Below are positions 8,503 through 18,406 of a stretch of DNA of 64,000 nt, piece after piece. Made by a program: the position numbers and the translations under genes. Within the stretch, counting starts at the first letter, position 1; each line of letters starts with the position of its first letter. The stretch comes from CAZJCK01 sp964544635. Lineage in GTDB: Bacteria > Zixibacteria > MSB-5A5 > GN15 > FEB-12. The notes beneath the pieces are model-generated. The model searched no databases. It was not told where the DNA came from and was given only the letters and a program-made list of their open reading frames with translations. The stretch is taken from assembly GCA_964544635.1 (NCBI GenBank), contig CAZJCK010000001.1:1-64000 (forward strand), in the 5' to 3' direction.

Positions 8503-11500
8503 TTAGAAGCTCAGTTCCGCCCAGATACGCAGCTCTCGGAAGTGATCGTTGCGGTTGCGCAGTTCGTCGGTGGAGTCCCGCCACGAGCCGGTCACACCAC
8601 CGCGAATCTGGCGGCTGAAGTTGTAGGCCACGTCGGTGCTGACCGAAAAATCCGATTTCTGATCGCTCGGATTGAACGGACCGCCGGCATCGGATACGTC
8701 GGTCGTGGTTTCGTTGATCTTGACCGAGGTATTGATCGTCACCTGCGACTGGAACTTGAGCTTGCCCAGCAGCGGCAGCGAGATACCACCGGGAGCGCTG
8801 AACGAGTACTTGCTGGTGACGGTAATGGTCTTGCGTGTCGATCGGCTCTCTTTCTGCAGGTCGCCGGAATTGATGTTAAAGGTTTTGCGGTTACCCTGGC
8901 TGATGGCATACGACCCGGCCAGCGACAGGTTTCGCAACAGGTTCAGGTTGACCGACAACAGCGGGTTGAAGTTCAGCGATTCTTCCTCGCTGGTCTTGAT
9001 GTCGGTTCCGATGTTTTCCGACGCCCTCACTTGCCGGCTGAATCCGGTCCGGGGCGAGAAGATGCTGATAAACTTGTTGAGCACCGGCTTGAGCAGCGGG
9101 AACCAGGTGAACTCGGAAATGCGGACGTTCAACTCCGGCCAGCCGGTCGAAATCTGGCGTGTCAGTGTGCCCTGGCGCACAATGTCTTCGTTGATGTTGC
9201 GGGAATAGCCAACGTCGGTGCGCACACCGCCAAACAAGGTAAAGCCGGAGGAGACATCGTAGTTGAGACTCTGCGATGCCGTATTGTTACCAACCGTGCT
9301 GCGATTCTGGTCCACCCCCAGGTCGCGGGTCAAGCCAAATCGATATTCGAGCGACGGTCGATCTTCCATGCCCGGTGTCCGCGAGGTGTATTGCTGGCCG
9401 TAGGTGTAGTTAAGCGGCGAGATCCAGCCGGTGAGGAACCGCAGGGCCACCAGCGGATACTCGTAAAATGCGGTGCCGTCATCCTCGTCGGCCTGGGCGC
9501 CGGCTCGACGATCGGAGCCGGTCCTGCGTGTGGGACGTCGACCGCCAGCCCCGCCGGAGCCGCGACCGCCGAACAACTGGATGTGATCAAAGGTACCGCT
9601 GACCCCCCAGGAGTTCTGCATCGAGCCGGCACGCGTGTTCGAACCACGGTCCCAGGTGTCGCCATAGGTGGACTTGTAGCTGAAGCGGGTACTCAAGAAG
9701 TTCAAGAGGCCCGGGTCGTAGCCGGCCCCGAACGACTGCCGGTGGTTGATCTCCACGCCGAGGCGCCAGTCGGAGAAGGACAGGCTGACCCGCTCGAGGT
9801 CACTCAGGTCGCGACGGCTGTCCAGGGAATAGGTGGCCGACAGGTTCTGGAACAGGCTGTACGATACGTCGACCTGACCCTGCATGTCACGGCTGATAGA
9901 AGAAGTACGGTTATCGCTGATGTCCTCCGAGATCGTCAGGTTGCGATCAAACGACGCCGAAACGCGCCAGGAACTCGGATACAGGCCGATTTCCGTCGCC
10001 GAGACCTTTTTCAGTATGGGCACCGATCCCAGCCACGTTAACGGCGAGAGCGTTGGTGCCACTCTGGGGCTGAGGTCGAACGAGCCGCGGACGTTGTACG
10101 CTTCACTCAGGCTGTACGGACGGTTCGGCGTTGACTGCGTGCTCCGGCGATACGAATAGTTCGTCTTCAATCGGTTCAACAACAGCGAGAAGATCGGATT
10201 CCCTTCCCGTATATTAAACGATTCACTCACCGAAATCTGCATCGACTCGCTGGTCGACTTCTCCTGTTCCCGCAGTTCGTCGGGCAGCACGATATCGGAG
10301 TTGTTACGCAGCAACGGCACTGTCTCCGCCTTCGAAAAGGAGTATCGGATCGGCACCTTGGCGTTCCACGATCGCGGCAGGAACTTATCGAAGTTCAGAC
10401 TTATCTGGTAGTTGTAATCGGTCTGTGATCGCCCCGATCCGAGGTTGTCGGCCGAACCGCCGCGCGTGGCGCTCGATACGTTGCGGTAGAACGGATCCTG
10501 CGACCGGAAACTGAAGCTGTAATTGAGCAGGTCGGCCATGGTTCCGCCGACCGTGAAGCGCCCGGCCATACCGACATCCCGACGCACGTCGGTGAGGCGC
10601 AACTCATCGAGCCATATATCCGCCGACACTGACTGCCCGGAATCGGTATTGACCAGGCCGGTCGCAAAGTAGCGAATTTCGTTGAGGTTGGGCGCCCCCA
10701 GCACCCGGTAGCGGTCGTTACTCACGACCGAATCGACAACCCGAATATTCGGCCCTGCCTCCTGTAATACGGAATCCTTGAGCTGTGTCACCTCGTCGAA
10801 TCTTATGCGGACCAGATTACGTTCATCCCATCCCCGATAGATCGGCGTGTAGTACTCGTACCAGTTGTTGGCATCACGACCCAGGCGGAAGAACAGCTGC
10901 ACCTTCCCCTCGAGCTCAAGCGGTATGTCGCCGTACACGAACATCTCGAGCGTCTGATACCCCGAGTACTGCTCCACGGAGAACAGGTCCTTCTGGGCAA
11001 TTACCGAGTCCTGGTGCGACAGGTTCTGCACCGTGAGCAGCAACCCGCGCTGCGACTCGGTCACGTTGGTGGTCGGGTCAGTGTACGCATCGACGCCCGC
11101 CGGCGGCGAAAAGGTACCGTCCTCTTCAGAAATCGAGGCCACGGCAAAGACCGTCGAGCTGTCCACCGTGCCGTAAATAGTGGTGTCGTTCCAGTTGGCC
11201 TGGATGAAGCCCCACGACGCTACCAGCAGCGTTTCCGGCTGTGCGCCGGCGGCTTCATGTTCGAACCAGACACGGGCATGCGTGACATTGGTCCAGTCCG
11301 GCGCATTGACCGAGTCGACCAGGTCCGACACCCGAATGGGAATACGCCATGTACGCCAGAAACCGTTCGGCGGGTTGGCGATCGAATCCGACCGTGGCCA
11401 TTCCGATCCCCGGACCAGGAATGTCGAGTCCGAAAGCGAGTCGCCGAAATCAACCTCGAACGAAAAGTAACTTTCCACCCGATTGAAGGTAATCCCGCGC

Positions 11501-14500
11501 TTCTCCTCGTCCGGACGACCCTGGACGATCGGGTCGATACGGTTGCCCTCGGTACCGTTGAGCCATTCGTAATAATTGGAGTCGGCGTCGCACTGCCCCT
11601 GCAAATCAAGCGGCAGCGGACAAGTACCGAAACCGTCGAAATACCAGTTGTCGCCGTGAGGATCAGGGTTGGTGACGGGATCGTAGCCCCCCCGTTTGTT
11701 GCTTTCAAGACTGTCGGGCACACCATCAAGACCGACATCGTTTTCGTCGAGCACGATGTTCAACCCGGACGGATCTTCGGTATTGTTCTGACCGTCACCG
11801 TTGATATCATCCGATATCTCACCAAAGTCGAAATGGATCGTACCCCGCCTGGCATTGGTTCGTATCTCGAACAACTGGACCCGCGAGGCATCGATGCGGT
11901 TGCGCCCGAGATAACTGGTGATACCGTTCCACGACTTGCTCTGCACGGTATCGACGGCAATAATCAGCGTATCGCGAAGGGTGTCAGCTGAAACTTCGAC
12001 GAAGAAAGTATCCGCCTGTTCCGGATTGAGCGCTACCGTGTAGTCGATACAGGTATCGCCGGTCGAGTCGAACGCCGAACAGATCCAGTAGGTGGTATCG
12101 ACAGTCGTGACGATACTCGTATCGATGATGTCCAGCGTGGTATCGATCGAAAGACTGTCGGGTCGCGAAATGATCCGGAACGGCCGGAACGAACCTTCAC
12201 CGGCCGCCGACTCGCGATTCCAGACATCGGCTACCGGAATGGGGTCACGCAGCGAATGCCAGATAATCTTCACGCCCTTGACAAAGTTGGAATCAAGTAT
12301 CAGGGTGGGCGGCGACGACAATTGCCACGATGATCGGGTAAACCCGATCGACACCTGGTCCTCGGCCGATTCGAAGTCGTCGATGTAGGCGATGTTCTCG
12401 GTATTCGGGTTGGGTCGCGACTGCGCCACCTCGGCGCTGAAGTTGAAAGTCGAGCGTGCTTCCGTCGACACAAACGGCAGGGCGTCGGCTATCGTCGTCA
12501 TGAAACTCGGCTCCACCCGCCAGTCCATGTCGGCATCGAGTACCATCATCTCAGAGGTTTCCTGGCCGACCCGCGGCTTGCGGTCCTGCGCCTTGTCTGA
12601 TTTATAGAGCACGGTTGTGCCGAACTTGAGGTTCTCGCTCCACTCGTACTCGCCACGCATACCGAAGAGGGTTTTTTTCGCAAGACTGAAGAACGGCGCA
12701 TATTCGAAACTGACATCGACATCGGCATTCGGATCGAGCGCTTCGTCGGTTTGCAGGGTCACCTGGCCGAAGTTGTAGTCGATGCGGTAGTCGTCGCCAC
12801 GTGTCAGGCGGCGACCGTTGAGGGTTACGATCTCCGACCCCTCGATGATATTGGCGCGATTCAGACGGATGATCGAGCTGCGGGTCTTGGTGATCAGGCG
12901 CAGGAAGTACTGCGATGCTTCCTTCTTCTCGGTCGGCGAGTTGTAATCGTAAATGGTCGGCACCGTCTCCGCCAGCGGCGGCTGGTTGCCGAAATTGCCT
13001 TCATAGGCGAACGGCTCGCGCTGCGGGAATACCAGCAGGCCCAGGGCGGTGTCGATGATCGACGGCAGCTTGTCGATCTTGTTGTCAGGGCGCGGGTTCC
13101 CCCGCGAATCCTCCTGGTCGAGGCCGAGAATGGACAGGTAAAAACCCTGCGAATTACCGTTTTCGCCAACCTGGTAGTCGATTGTAGAGGTTAACGCCTC
13201 GGCCCCCGCCAGTCCCTTGTAAATCTTCACGTCGATATCTTCCATAGCCAGGCCGCGCGGCAGACGGTAGGTGTTGCGCCACATCAGTTCCCATGTCGGG
13301 TCGTCCGGGCGCTGCCCGCCTTCAAAGATCATCTTCAGGTGGAAGTGGTTGACACCGTCCTGCGTCCGGCTGATGTCACCGACCTCGCGGGTGGTATTGG
13401 TGAGGGTATCGGTCACGACCATGTAGACTGCCAGTACCCGCTGGGTGGACGCCGATGAGCGGAAGGCGAGGTAATTGCCGGTACGGTCCTGTCGCAGTTC
13501 GTAGTTGTCCTGGTTGACCTCGACCACCTGGATATCGACAGCGTCGTTGTCGCCCGGGTCCGGTATTGGCTGATTGGTATTGATATCGAAGAAGTAGTAG
13601 GCATCGGCCCTGAACGCGGCGGTGGTCTGATCGGAGTTGGCCTGTTCCGAGATCTGTTCATACACATAGACCTCGGTCACCAACTCGTTGGGGCGCAATT
13701 CGTCGTCGCGCATCAGGTCGAAAATGCGACGCTCGACATACTCATCATCACGGATGATCTCGGCCGCCTCTTCCTCGCCCTGGGCCGAAATGCTGGCCCG
13801 CTCCGATGACGCTTTCTCCTGCGAGGCGATGGCGGTCAAGCTGAGCGCCCCGATCTGCGCGCGGGCCTTGAGACCAAACAGTCCCTGGATACGCTGCGAG
13901 TAACCGGCAAACTGCGTGTTGGGAATCTGCAGGGTGGTGTTGCCGGCCTCGACTTCCTGCAGGACGTCGTCGTCGTCACCCTTATAGCGCAGTTGCAGAC
14001 GGTTGGCCAGCGGGATGTCGGTCTGGCTGTCCTGGCTGACCTTCACCGTGATCTTGGTGCCGATTGTACCGGTAATCTCAAACCGCGAAATCTGGTCCAT
14101 GCTCAGCGACGGGAACTTGCTTTGCACATTACCGGGCGTGTTCGGCTGGTCGTTCCATTGCGACCGCCCGGCAAAGGTGATGCGCCGGAAACCGGTCACG
14201 GTGAGGCCGGCGCCGCCCTCACCGAAGATACGATCGAGCCGCTTGGGCAGGGCGACACTGAAGCCGAGACCGGCCCGGCGATTGCGCGCCTCCGGGTCGA
14301 TCATTGCTTCGGTCGCCAGGTCGCTGAAGGTACGGTTTTCCCAGCGCTCGATCCGCCAATTGTAATATTCCTGCGCGTCGACAGCGACCGGGATGTAATC
14401 CCCTTTGATGCCGTTGCGGTTGTAGTATGACGCGCCGAAGCGGATCGTCTGGTCGTCCCAGCTGCTGGCCTGCACGATGGGATCGCGGGAGAGGCTGTAG

Positions 14501-14706
14501 GAGAGAAGCGGATACGACTTCGGCTTCATCGCCACCGAAAAACGATCCTCGGTTTTCTCGTATGGCGCGATAATTGTCGGCGGCATCTCCAGGCGGGCAT
14601 CGAAGCCGATCCGGGCAGACGCCACCACCGGCAGAAACGACACCACAGCCGCAGCTACCGCCAGCGCGGAGAGAATATAACGAGCTCTACAAAACAATCG
14701 TGCCAA
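8503..14706 (-). CDS. sprA: SprA/Sov-like giant outer-membrane translocon of type IX secretion
   Basis: This 2067-residue protein has a signal peptide (hydrophobic to about VVASA, residue 31). SprA-family modules follow: an N-terminal block with GTIGTKITVKVSQDSQTD and QIQGLFGLKARAQIG-like sequence, the repeated LNGRRLTRGDDYRIDYNFGQ module near residue 635, FNFSAEVAQSRPNPNTENIAYIDDFESAE (the family-typical NVAYIDDFE-like motif), and a long C-terminal half of beta-barrel strands ending in aromatic LSF. In Flavobacterium and Porphyromonas the protein is a 36-strand channel through which type IX cargo passes. The start is TTG (14704-14706); no ATG is available near the signal peptide. It stands apart from the porU/porV-like genes 40 kb away. 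Confidence 0.9.
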   Translation of the reverse strand: MARLFCRARYILSALAVAAAVVSFLPVVASARIGFDARLEMPPTIIAPYEKTEDRFSVAMKPKSYPLLSYSLSRDPIVQASSWDDQTIRFGASYYNRNGIKGDYIPVAVDAQEYYNWRIERWENRTFSDLATEAMIDPEARNRRAGLGFSVALPKRLDRIFGEGGAGLTVTGFRRITFAGRSQWNDQPNTPGNVQSKFPSLSMDQISRFEITGTIGTKITVKVSQDSQTDIPLANRLQLRYKGDDDDVLQEVEAGNTTLQIPNTQFAGYSQRIQGLFGLKARAQIGALSLTAIASQEKASSERASISAQGEEEAAEIIRDDEYVERRIFDLMRDDELRPNELVTEVYVYEQISEQANSDQTTAAFRADAYYFFDINTNQPIPDPGDNDAVDIQVVEVNQDNYELRQDRTGNYLAFRSSASTQRVLAVYMVVTDTLTNTTREVGDISRTQDGVNHFHLKMIFEGGQRPDDPTWELMWRNTYRLPRGLAMEDIDVKIYKGLAGAEALTSTIDYQVGENGNSQGFYLSILGLDQEDSRGNPRPDNKIDKLPSIIDTALGLLVFPQREPFAYEGNFGNQPPLAETVPTIYDYNSPTEKKEASQYFLRLITKTRSSIIRLNRANIIEGSEIVTLNGRRLTRGDDYRIDYNFGQVTLQTDEALDPNADVDVSFEYAPFFSLAKKTLFGMRGEYEWSENLKFGTTVLYKSDKAQDRKPRVGQETSEMMVLDADMDWRVEPSFMTTIADALPFVSTEARSTFNFSAEVAQSRPNPNTENIAYIDDFESAEDQVSIGFTRSSWQLSSPPTLILDSNFVKGVKIIWHSLRDPIPVADVWNRESAAGEGSFRPFRIISRPDSLSIDTTLDIIDTSIVTTVDTTYWICSAFDSTGDTCIDYTVALNPEQADTFFVEVSADTLRDTLIIAVDTVQSKSWNGITSYLGRNRIDASRVQLFEIRTNARRGTIHFDFGEISDDINGDGQNNTEDPSGLNIVLDENDVGLDGVPDSLESNKRGGYDPVTNPDPHGDNWYFDGFGTCPLPLDLQGQCDADSNYYEWLNGTEGNRIDPIVQGRPDEEKRGITFNRVESYFSFEVDFGDSLSDSTFLVRGSEWPRSDSIANPPNGFWRTWRIPIRVSDLVDSVNAPDWTNVTHARVWFEHEAAGAQPETLLVASWGFIQANWNDTTIYGTVDSSTVFAVASISEEDGTFSPPAGVDAYTDPTTNVTESQRGLLLTVQNLSHQDSVIAQKDLFSVEQYSGYQTLEMFVYGDIPLELEGKVQLFFRLGRDANNWYEYYTPIYRGWDERNLVRIRFDEVTQLKDSVLQEAGPNIRVVDSVVSNDRYRVLGAPNLNEIRYFATGLVNTDSGQSVSADIWLDELRLTDVRRDVGMAGRFTVGGTMADLLNYSFSFRSQDPFYRNVSSATRGGSADNLGSGRSQTDYNYQISLNFDKFLPRSWNAKVPIRYSFSKAETVPLLRNNSDIVLPDELREQEKSTSESMQISVSESFNIREGNPIFSLLLNRLKTNYSYRRSTQSTPNRPYSLSEAYNVRGSFDLSPRVAPTLSPLTWLGSVPILKKVSATEIGLYPSSWRVSASFDRNLTISEDISDNRTSSISRDMQGQVDVSYSLFQNLSATYSLDSRRDLSDLERVSLSFSDWRLGVEINHRQSFGAGYDPGLLNFLSTRFSYKSTYGDTWDRGSNTRAGSMQNSWGVSGTFDHIQLFGGRGSGGAGGRRPTRRTGSDRRAGAQADEDDGTAFYEYPLVALRFLTGWISPLNYTYGQQYTSRTPGMEDRPSLEYRFGLTRDLGVDQNRSTVGNNTASQSLNYDVSSGFTLFGGVRTDVGYSRNINEDIVRQGTLTRQISTGWPELNVRISEFTWFPLLKPVLNKFISIFSPRTGFSRQVRASENIGTDIKTSEEESLNFNPLLSVNLNLLRNLSLAGSYAISQGNRKTFNINSGDLQKESRSTRKTITVTSKYSFSAPGGISLPLLGKLKFQSQVTINTSVKINETTTDVSDAGGPFNPSDQKSDFSVSTDVAYNFSRQIRGGVTGSWRDSTDELRNRNDHFRELRIWAELSF

Positions 14707-14761
14707 CCAATCACGTGGTTAGATTCAAGTCATGAACAAAAGCTCGATACACTCCTCCAGG

Positions 14762-15712
14762 TTATTCAAAATCACCGATTTGGATTACTTCTTCTTCGAG
14801 ATCGACACCAAAGGTGTCGTGTACTTTCTTTTTCATCATATCGGCAAGACGGCGGATATCTTGCGAGGTCGCCGTCCCCGTATTGACGATGATATTGGCA
14901 TGGCGTTCATACACTTTTGCACCGCCCACCGACATCTGTTTTGCCCCGATCTCTTCGAGCAGTTTGCCCGCCGCCAGCTTGCCGTGGGGCTGACTCGGAT
15001 CGGGAATATTCTTGAAAAAGCAGCCGGCCGAATTGCCCGGCGGCGGCAGCTTGCTTTCACGAATAGCGATTATCTCGGCCACCCGCGCCTTGATCTTTTC
15101 TTTGTCACCCGGCTCCAGCTGAAACGTCGCCCGCACCACAATCTCATGCGATTGCTTCAGGTGCGAACTCCGGTACTGAAAACGGCAGTATTCGGGATCG
15201 ACCGTCTTAATATTGCCGTCGCGGTCGACCAGTGTCACCGACGTCAGTACGTTGCCTATTTCGTTACCGTAGGCCCCGGCATTGCCGTAGATAGCGCCGC
15301 CCACGGTACCGGCGATACCGGCTGCAAATTCCATTCCGGTCAGGCCGTTGTCGGCACAGAAATCGACCAGCGCCATCAGGTCCTCGCCGGCGCCGCAGTC
15401 CACAGTCTGCTCATCGACCAACGTCAGTCCCTTGATATCGATACGTACCACCAGGCCGTCGAACCCCTTGTCCGATACCAGCAGGTTGGAGCCGCCACCG
15501 ATCAGGTAAAACGGCATATTGAGTTCGTTGGCCGCCTTCACTGCCCGCTCGACTTCTGACGCCGCATGGGCCTGCAAAAAATAGCGGGCCGGGCCACCGG
15601 TGTGGTAGCCGGTAAACTCCGCGAGCGGTTTGTCAAATTCGAGTGCGTCGCCAAACTTCTCAATCATCGAACTCCGAGGAATCTCGGCATGATAAGTACC
15701 TTGCGTGGTCAT
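14762..15712 (-). CDS. murB: UDP-N-acetylenolpyruvoylglucosamine reductase MurB
   Basis: MurB makes UDP-MurNAc from UDP-GlcNAc-enolpyruvate using NADPH and FAD. From ATG 15712 the protein has 316 residues; a GGAG site lies 6 nt upstream, which is why I prefer this to the start 27 bp earlier. FAD-binding motifs NTGG-like YHTGGPARYF, LIGGGSNLLVSDKGFDG and GMEFAAGIAGTVGGAIYGNAG are clear. The usual proton-donor Ser of the GSFFKNP motif is Cys here (SAGCFFKN). The missing type I insert and the C-terminal sequence suggest a type II enzyme. It is followed after 55 bp by sprA, so the two may be cotranscribed. Confidence 0.95.
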   Translation of the reverse strand: MTTQGTYHAEIPRSSMIEKFGDALEFDKPLAEFTGYHTGGPARYFLQAHAASEVERAVKAANELNMPFYLIGGGSNLLVSDKGFDGLVVRIDIKGLTLVDEQTVDCGAGEDLMALVDFCADNGLTGMEFAAGIAGTVGGAIYGNAGAYGNEIGNVLTSVTLVDRDGNIKTVDPEYCRFQYRSSHLKQSHEIVVRATFQLEPGDKEKIKARVAEIIAIRESKLPPPGNSAGCFFKNIPDPSQPHGKLAAGKLLEEIGAKQMSVGGAKVYERHANIIVNTGTATSQDIRRLADMMKKKVHDTFGVDLEEEVIQIGDFE

Positions 15713-15727
15713 CCTTGCTCCGTCCCA

Positions 15728-15755
15728 AATATATACCAAAACCGGCTAAATTCAA
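15728..15755 (-). promoter_or_regulatory. Putative sigma70 promoter for murB
   Basis: TTGAAT (15750-15755) and TATATT (15728-15733) on the minus strand have a 16-nt spacer. The -10 ends 15 nt before the murB ATG, leaving a short leader that just holds the GGAG ribosome site. Confidence 0.55.
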
Positions 15756-15763
15756 GGGAAAAC

Positions 15764-15794
15764 AAGCAGTTACAACCGCTTGTGGCGCCGCCAC
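15764..15794. terminator. Two adjacent hairpins between recG and murB
   Basis: GTGGCGCCGCCAC (15782-15794) is a perfect palindrome. AAGCAGTT/AACCGCTT (15764-15781) is a 7 of 8 bp stem that, read on the minus strand, is followed by GTTTTCCC. Together they could end recG transcription. The U-run is short, so efficiency is doubtful. Confidence 0.35.
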
Positions 15795-15940
15795 TTTCTT
15801 ATACTGCGAGGGCTGCCGGCCCGGTCCCTCGTTCGCCGAATTTTAACCGGACATATTTAGTGTATCGGCCGATGTCGCGTACCGCAACAGCTCCTCGCCG
15901 AAACGGCCGCACAACTATCAACTCTTTGCCGCACAATACG

Positions 15941-18028
15941 TTACCCACCTGCGAGATAATCCTCGCGCTGGGCGGCGTGAGCTTGTAGCCACGAATACAG
16001 CGCCTGCCAGTCAGAGTCAAGTTTGTTGTCGTGCGCGAACAGCCGATCCAGAAGCTGCCGCGCTGCCGCCATAAGATCACGATCACTGGACAAACGAGCC
16101 GCTTTCAACTGCGGAATCCCCGACTGCCGGGTTCCGAACAACTCCCCCGGTCCGCGCAGTTCGAGATCAGCCTCGGCAATCTCGAAACCGTCCTGCGACT
16201 GACAGAAGAACTCCAACCGTTTCTCACTTATCTCCGACAGCGGCGGATCGGCGATGGCAACCAGCGTTGACTGACGTTCCCCCCGTCCAATCCGTCCCCG
16301 CAACTGGTGCAATTGGGCCAGACCAAACCGATCGGCATGTTCGATGATCATGATCGACGCATTCGGATTGTCGATGCCTACTTCCACAACGGTCGTGGCA
16401 AACAACATGTCAATGTCACCGGCGCGGAAGCGCCGCAGGATATCATCGCGCTCCTCCGCCTTCACCCGACCGTGTACCATGGCACACGTCAGATCGCGGA
16501 ACACGGTCGTCGTCAGTTCCTTGTAAGCATCCTCCACCGACTCGACATCGAGCGCCTCCGACTTCTCAATCACCGGATAGACAATGTACGCCTGTCCGCC
16601 CTTCCTGATTTCCTTGACCACAAACTGGTAGACCTTATCGCGGACATCGGTCGTACGATAGACGGTGCGGATCGGCTGACGGCCGGGCGGACGGTCGGGA
16701 ATGGTCGAGATATCGAGATCGCCATACAGCGTCAGGGCGAGCGTGCGCGGAATCGGCGTAGCGGTCATCACCAGCAGGTCGGGCGCCTCGCCCTTGGCAT
16801 ACAACTTTGCCCGCTGGCGAACTCCAAAGCGGTGCTGCTCGTCGATCACCACCAGGCCGAGCTTCGCGAATGCGACATAGTCGTAAATCAGCGCGTGGGT
16901 TCCGAACAGGATGTTGATTTCTCCCGCGGCGCACGCTGCCGCGATCTTCTTTCGCTCCGCCGCCTTCAATCCGGCGGTAAGAAGCGCCGCTTCCATCCCG
17001 AGACTCCTGATAGTGTCGCGCCAGTTTTCGAAATGCTGCGAGGCGAGAATTTCGGTCGGCGCCATGAAGGCCACTTGCAGGTCGTTCTCCGCCACAAACA
17101 ACGCCGCCGCGACAGCCACGACTGTCTTGCCCGAACCGACATCCCCTTGCAGCATCCGGGCCATCGGACGTTCGGCCTGGAGATCGCCGAAGATCTCCCT
17201 GAGTACTGTTACCTGTCCCGACGTAAACGAAAACGGCAGCGACTTTTTGAACGATGCCAGCTTCCCCCCCGGCGGAGCATACCGCTGCGGCTTGGTCAGT
17301 TGTTCTTTCTGGTGGCGACGTTTGGCGACCATGAACTGGTAGGACAGCAACTCGTCGAAGGCGAGGCGGCGGCGTGCTGTCTCAAGCTGGTCACGGCTCT
17401 CGGGATAGTGAATCCGGGTGACGGCGTCATGCCGGGCGAGCAGGCCGAGCGAGCGACGTTCCTCGGGCGGCAGCGGGTCGGGTAGGTGGTCTTTCAGGCT
17501 TTCGAAGATGCGGCTGGTCAGCGAACGCATCGTCCGGCTGTTTATGCCGACCTGTTTCAATTCCGCGGTCTGCGGGTAGACCGGGATAATCCGGCCGGCA
17601 TGCACCATGTCGTCGGATTCGTCATCCAGCCGCTCCAATTCCGGGTGCACCATCTGCAAGCCGTGATAAAAACCGACCCGCCCGGTAGCGGCGAACATCA
17701 TCCCCTTCTTGAAAAGTTTCTCCCAAAAGCGAATACCGGCGAAGAACAACAGCGTGACCGCCCCGCTGTCGTCCTGCAGAATGACCTCGTAGCGGCGCTT
17801 GCGGCCATACAGCAAACCGTGCGCTTTTACCTCGCCGATGATCGTGACGGTCGAATCAACCTGCAGCTTGCCGATCGGCGTGACATTGGTTCGATCGAGG
17901 TAGTTGCGGGGATAGAACTCGAGCAGATCGGCCACCGTTTCGAGGCCGTACCGCGCCATCTTCTCCGCCTTCTTTGGCCCAACCCCCTTGACGAACTGGA
18001 GGGGTGAATCGAGTTTCAGCTCCGCCAT
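15941..18028 (-). CDS. recG: ATP-dependent DNA helicase RecG
   Basis: RecG remodels stalled forks and branched DNA. From ATG 18026-18028 (MAELKLDSPLQFVKG) the protein has 695 residues against 693 in E. coli. It shows the helix-hairpin-like FVKGVGPKKAEKMARYG, the wedge/OB domain, Walker A GDVGSGKTVVA, the DEQH box (VVIDEQHRFGVRQR), MTATPIPRTLALT, and motif VI QLRGRIGRGERQS. The frame stays open to 18334, but that extension shows no homology and runs antisense across the tRNA-Sec gene, so I rejected it. Divergent from tRNA-Sec; upstream of murB with a 228-bp gap containing hairpins. Confidence 0.96.
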   Translation of the reverse strand: MAELKLDSPLQFVKGVGPKKAEKMARYGLETVADLLEFYPRNYLDRTNVTPIGKLQVDSTVTIIGEVKAHGLLYGRKRRYEVILQDDSGAVTLLFFAGIRFWEKLFKKGMMFAATGRVGFYHGLQMVHPELERLDDESDDMVHAGRIIPVYPQTAELKQVGINSRTMRSLTSRIFESLKDHLPDPLPPEERRSLGLLARHDAVTRIHYPESRDQLETARRRLAFDELLSYQFMVAKRRHQKEQLTKPQRYAPPGGKLASFKKSLPFSFTSGQVTVLREIFGDLQAERPMARMLQGDVGSGKTVVAVAAALFVAENDLQVAFMAPTEILASQHFENWRDTIRSLGMEAALLTAGLKAAERKKIAAACAAGEINILFGTHALIYDYVAFAKLGLVVIDEQHRFGVRQRAKLYAKGEAPDLLVMTATPIPRTLALTLYGDLDISTIPDRPPGRQPIRTVYRTTDVRDKVYQFVVKEIRKGGQAYIVYPVIEKSEALDVESVEDAYKELTTTVFRDLTCAMVHGRVKAEERDDILRRFRAGDIDMLFATTVVEVGIDNPNASIMIIEHADRFGLAQLHQLRGRIGRGERQSTLVAIADPPLSEISEKRLEFFCQSQDGFEIAEADLELRGPGELFGTRQSGIPQLKAARLSSDRDLMAAARQLLDRLFAHDNKLDSDWQALYSWLQAHAAQREDYLAGG

Positions 18029-18189
18029 GAGGGTAGTTAGCGGTGGCGGGGTGACAGAGTCAAACACATAATGACCTGCCAATTGGACACGGCACCAGAT
18101 TAACCGCAGCACCGATCGCGAAGTCAGGCAGCAGCCGGACGGCAAGATCTGCGTTGGTGCGCATCCCGCACTGATCCGCACACTGCCAT

Positions 18190-18218
18190 TTGCGCCGCTG
18201 CTGCAATTTCGGTATACT
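18190..18218 (+). promoter_or_regulatory. Promoter of the tRNA-Sec gene
   Basis: TTGCGC (18190-18195), a 17-nt spacer and TATACT (18213-18218) precede the tRNA. The -10 ends 6 nt before G18225, the first base of the mature tRNA, so the predicted start site falls at or within a base of the mature 5' end. Confidence 0.6.
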
Positions 18219-18224
18219 CTGCTC

Positions 18225-18321
18225 GGAAGAGGATGCCGTCTGGTGGCGGTCCCGGCCTTCAAAGCCGTGTGGGGGGCAGTTGGACTGTCCCCGGTGGGTT
18301 CGATTCCCACCCCTTCCGCCA
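18225..18321 (+). tRNA. selC: tRNA-Sec (anticodon UCA)
   Basis: This 97-nt tRNA with encoded 3' CCA has the hallmarks of bacterial tRNA(Sec). The D stem is 6 bp (GCCGTC/GGCGGT) closing a 4-nt TGGT loop. The anticodon is TCA (18259-18261) in loop CTTCAAA. The very long variable arm has a 9-bp stem (18272-18280 with 18284-18292) and triloop TGG; the T-loop is TTCGATT; the discriminator is G. Acceptor plus T stem total 12 bp rather than the usual 13, with an A-C mismatch at position 6, and the anticodon stem has a C-U mismatch at its base. It serves SelA and SelB encoded about 10-12 kb away. Identity is firm; the mismatches may reflect lineage drift. Confidence 0.93.
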
Positions 18322-18406
18322 ATAACGGAGTCACCAGGAATTAGCTCTTCCAGTATGCGTACCCAACTGCGCCGGGGCGCGGTGGGGCACTGAAACGACA
18401 AGCACC

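Noticed and set aside
8542..10041. A 499-codon plus-strand open frame opposite sprA
   Set aside because: It is antisense to a well-supported gene, has no recognisable domain, and shows composition typical of a GC-rich shadow frame.
18029..18334. N-terminal extension of RecG by 102 residues
   Set aside because: It has no RecG homology, is Pro/Arg-rich, and runs antisense across a clear tRNA-Sec gene; the MAELKLD start gives the normal family length.
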